A stretch of 5,910 bases of DNA from Candidatus Latescibacterota bacterium (lineage in GTDB: Bacteria; JAAXHH01; JABIQT01): positions 1-5,910 of the forward strand of contig JABIQT010000385.1 in assembly GCA_018667995.1 (NCBI GenBank), given 5' to 3'. A program made the position numbers and the translations under genes. A model generated the notes under the pieces. That model had not been told where the DNA came from and made no database searches. It saw only the letters and a list, made by a program, of their open reading frames with translations. This document shows positions 5,500 through 5,910 of this stretch, in pieces. Position 1 is the stretch's first letter. Each line of letters starts with the position of its first letter.

Positions 5500-5901
5500 A
5501 TGATGAAGGACAGCACCACAGATCAGTGGCGTGGGGCGCCCATTCTCTGGCTCAAGCGCGCGGACATTCTCCATCCCCATGAACCAGAGATAGAGGGGCA
5601 AGTCGAGACCATCAGAGCGATCCTTCAACATGGATGGGACCTCGATCGCGTACCGCCTATTCCTTTGGCTGATGAAGCTCAGCAACCGTATCGTGCCCTC
5701 AGCGGGGCGCACCGGATCGCGGCCGCAGTGCGAGCGAGACTGCCAGGAATCCCCTGTGTCGCGGTTCCTTGTGGGCCCGGTGACTATGATCGCCTTATTC
5801 GCATACCCGATGACGAGCTGGCTGTTCTGTTTCGGGAACAAGGAATGATCGCCGCAGCCGAAGCTACTCGCACCGATTTCCACGAACAGGTGATCCCGTG
5901 A
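5500..5901 (+). CDS. ParB/sulfiredoxin-like domain protein, possibly SerK-like
   Basis: The 133-residue protein is a single ParB-N/sulfiredoxin-type domain. LKRADILHPHEPEI (18-31) is followed by a helix, then VPPIPLAD (51-58) and the conserved turn ALSGAHRIAAAV (66-77), corresponding to the D-G-x-H-R loop that binds phosphate or nucleotide in this superfamily. It lacks the DNA-binding and dimerisation domains of true ParB, so a chromosome-partition role is unlikely. P26-H-E28 resembles the P-H-E of SerK, the ADP-dependent free-serine kinase of Thermococcus, where the Glu is important for catalysis. The usual Asp of D-G-H-H-R is Ser here (S68). A nucleotide-dependent kinase or phosphate-handling role in the cluster is possible but inferred. 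Two consecutive ATG codons (5500, 5503) are possible starts, and the Shine-Dalgarno is weak. Stop codons lie immediately after the gene, so the next gene would begin beyond the window. Confidence 0.7.
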   Translation: MMKDSTTDQWRGAPILWLKRADILHPHEPEIEGQVETIRAILQHGWDLDRVPPIPLADEAQQPYRALSGAHRIAAAVRARLPGIPCVAVPCGPGDYDRLIRIPDDELAVLFREQGMIAAAEATRTDFHEQVIP

Positions 5902-5910
5902 GAATGTAAC

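Noticed and set aside
5500-5901. Plasmid or chromosome partition ParB
   Set aside because: Only the N-terminal-type domain is present, without helix-turn-helix or dimerisation domains, and there is no ParA or parS-like site nearby.

Overview
The window reads as a bacterial accessory region of mixed base composition, probably Gram-negative, though the sequence does not fix the taxon. It has no RNA genes, insertion sequences or CRISPR arrays that I can see. Two blocks face each other across an intergenic region at about 2015-2250.

Left block (1-2014). It opens with the last 22 codons of a gene whose tail resembles a sulfotransferase C-terminus. A complete Stealth-family sugar-phosphate transferase follows (139-1170, +). 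A PAPS-dependent sulfotransferase-like gene runs the other way (2014-1139, -); its 3' end overlaps the Stealth gene by 32 bp. These look like surface-glycan or small-molecule decorating enzymes. The sulfotransferase has a good sigma-70-type promoter only about a dozen bases upstream of its start codon.

Right block (2251-5901, all +). It begins with a 48-codon gene that has a perfect AGGAGG ribosome binding site. Its peptide has the organisation of a RiPP precursor: a leader with W-x-x-P-x-L (like the lasso-peptide leader motif Y-x-x-P-x-L), a Thr just before the probable cleavage point, and a Gly/Ser-rich C-terminus with one Asp 8 or 9 residues into the core. Downstream are an HPr-kinase-like P-loop protein, a PqqD-like protein (the leader-binding RRE fold, lasso 'B1'), a nucleotidyltransferase-family protein, and a small ParB/sulfiredoxin-like protein with features recalling free-serine kinases. 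The kinase, PqqD-like and nucleotidyltransferase set matches tailoring gene sets of paeninodin/pseudomycoidin-type lasso clusters, where the peptide is phosphorylated and then glycosylated on the phosphate.

Working model (inference): the PqqD-like protein holds the leader by its W-x-x-P-x-L motif, the kinase phosphorylates one or more Ser of the C-terminus, and the nucleotidyltransferase adds a sugar or nucleotide. The ParB-like protein and the divergent sulfotransferase may add to the modification. Two facts argue against a textbook lasso peptide. The lasso cyclase (asparagine-synthetase-like) and the leader peptidase (transglutaminase-like) are not in the window, although they could lie just beyond it. 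The predicted tail also has no bulky residue to lock a threaded ring. The locus is therefore either an unusual lasso cluster cut by the window edge or a related, possibly undescribed, Ser-rich phospho/glyco-peptide system.
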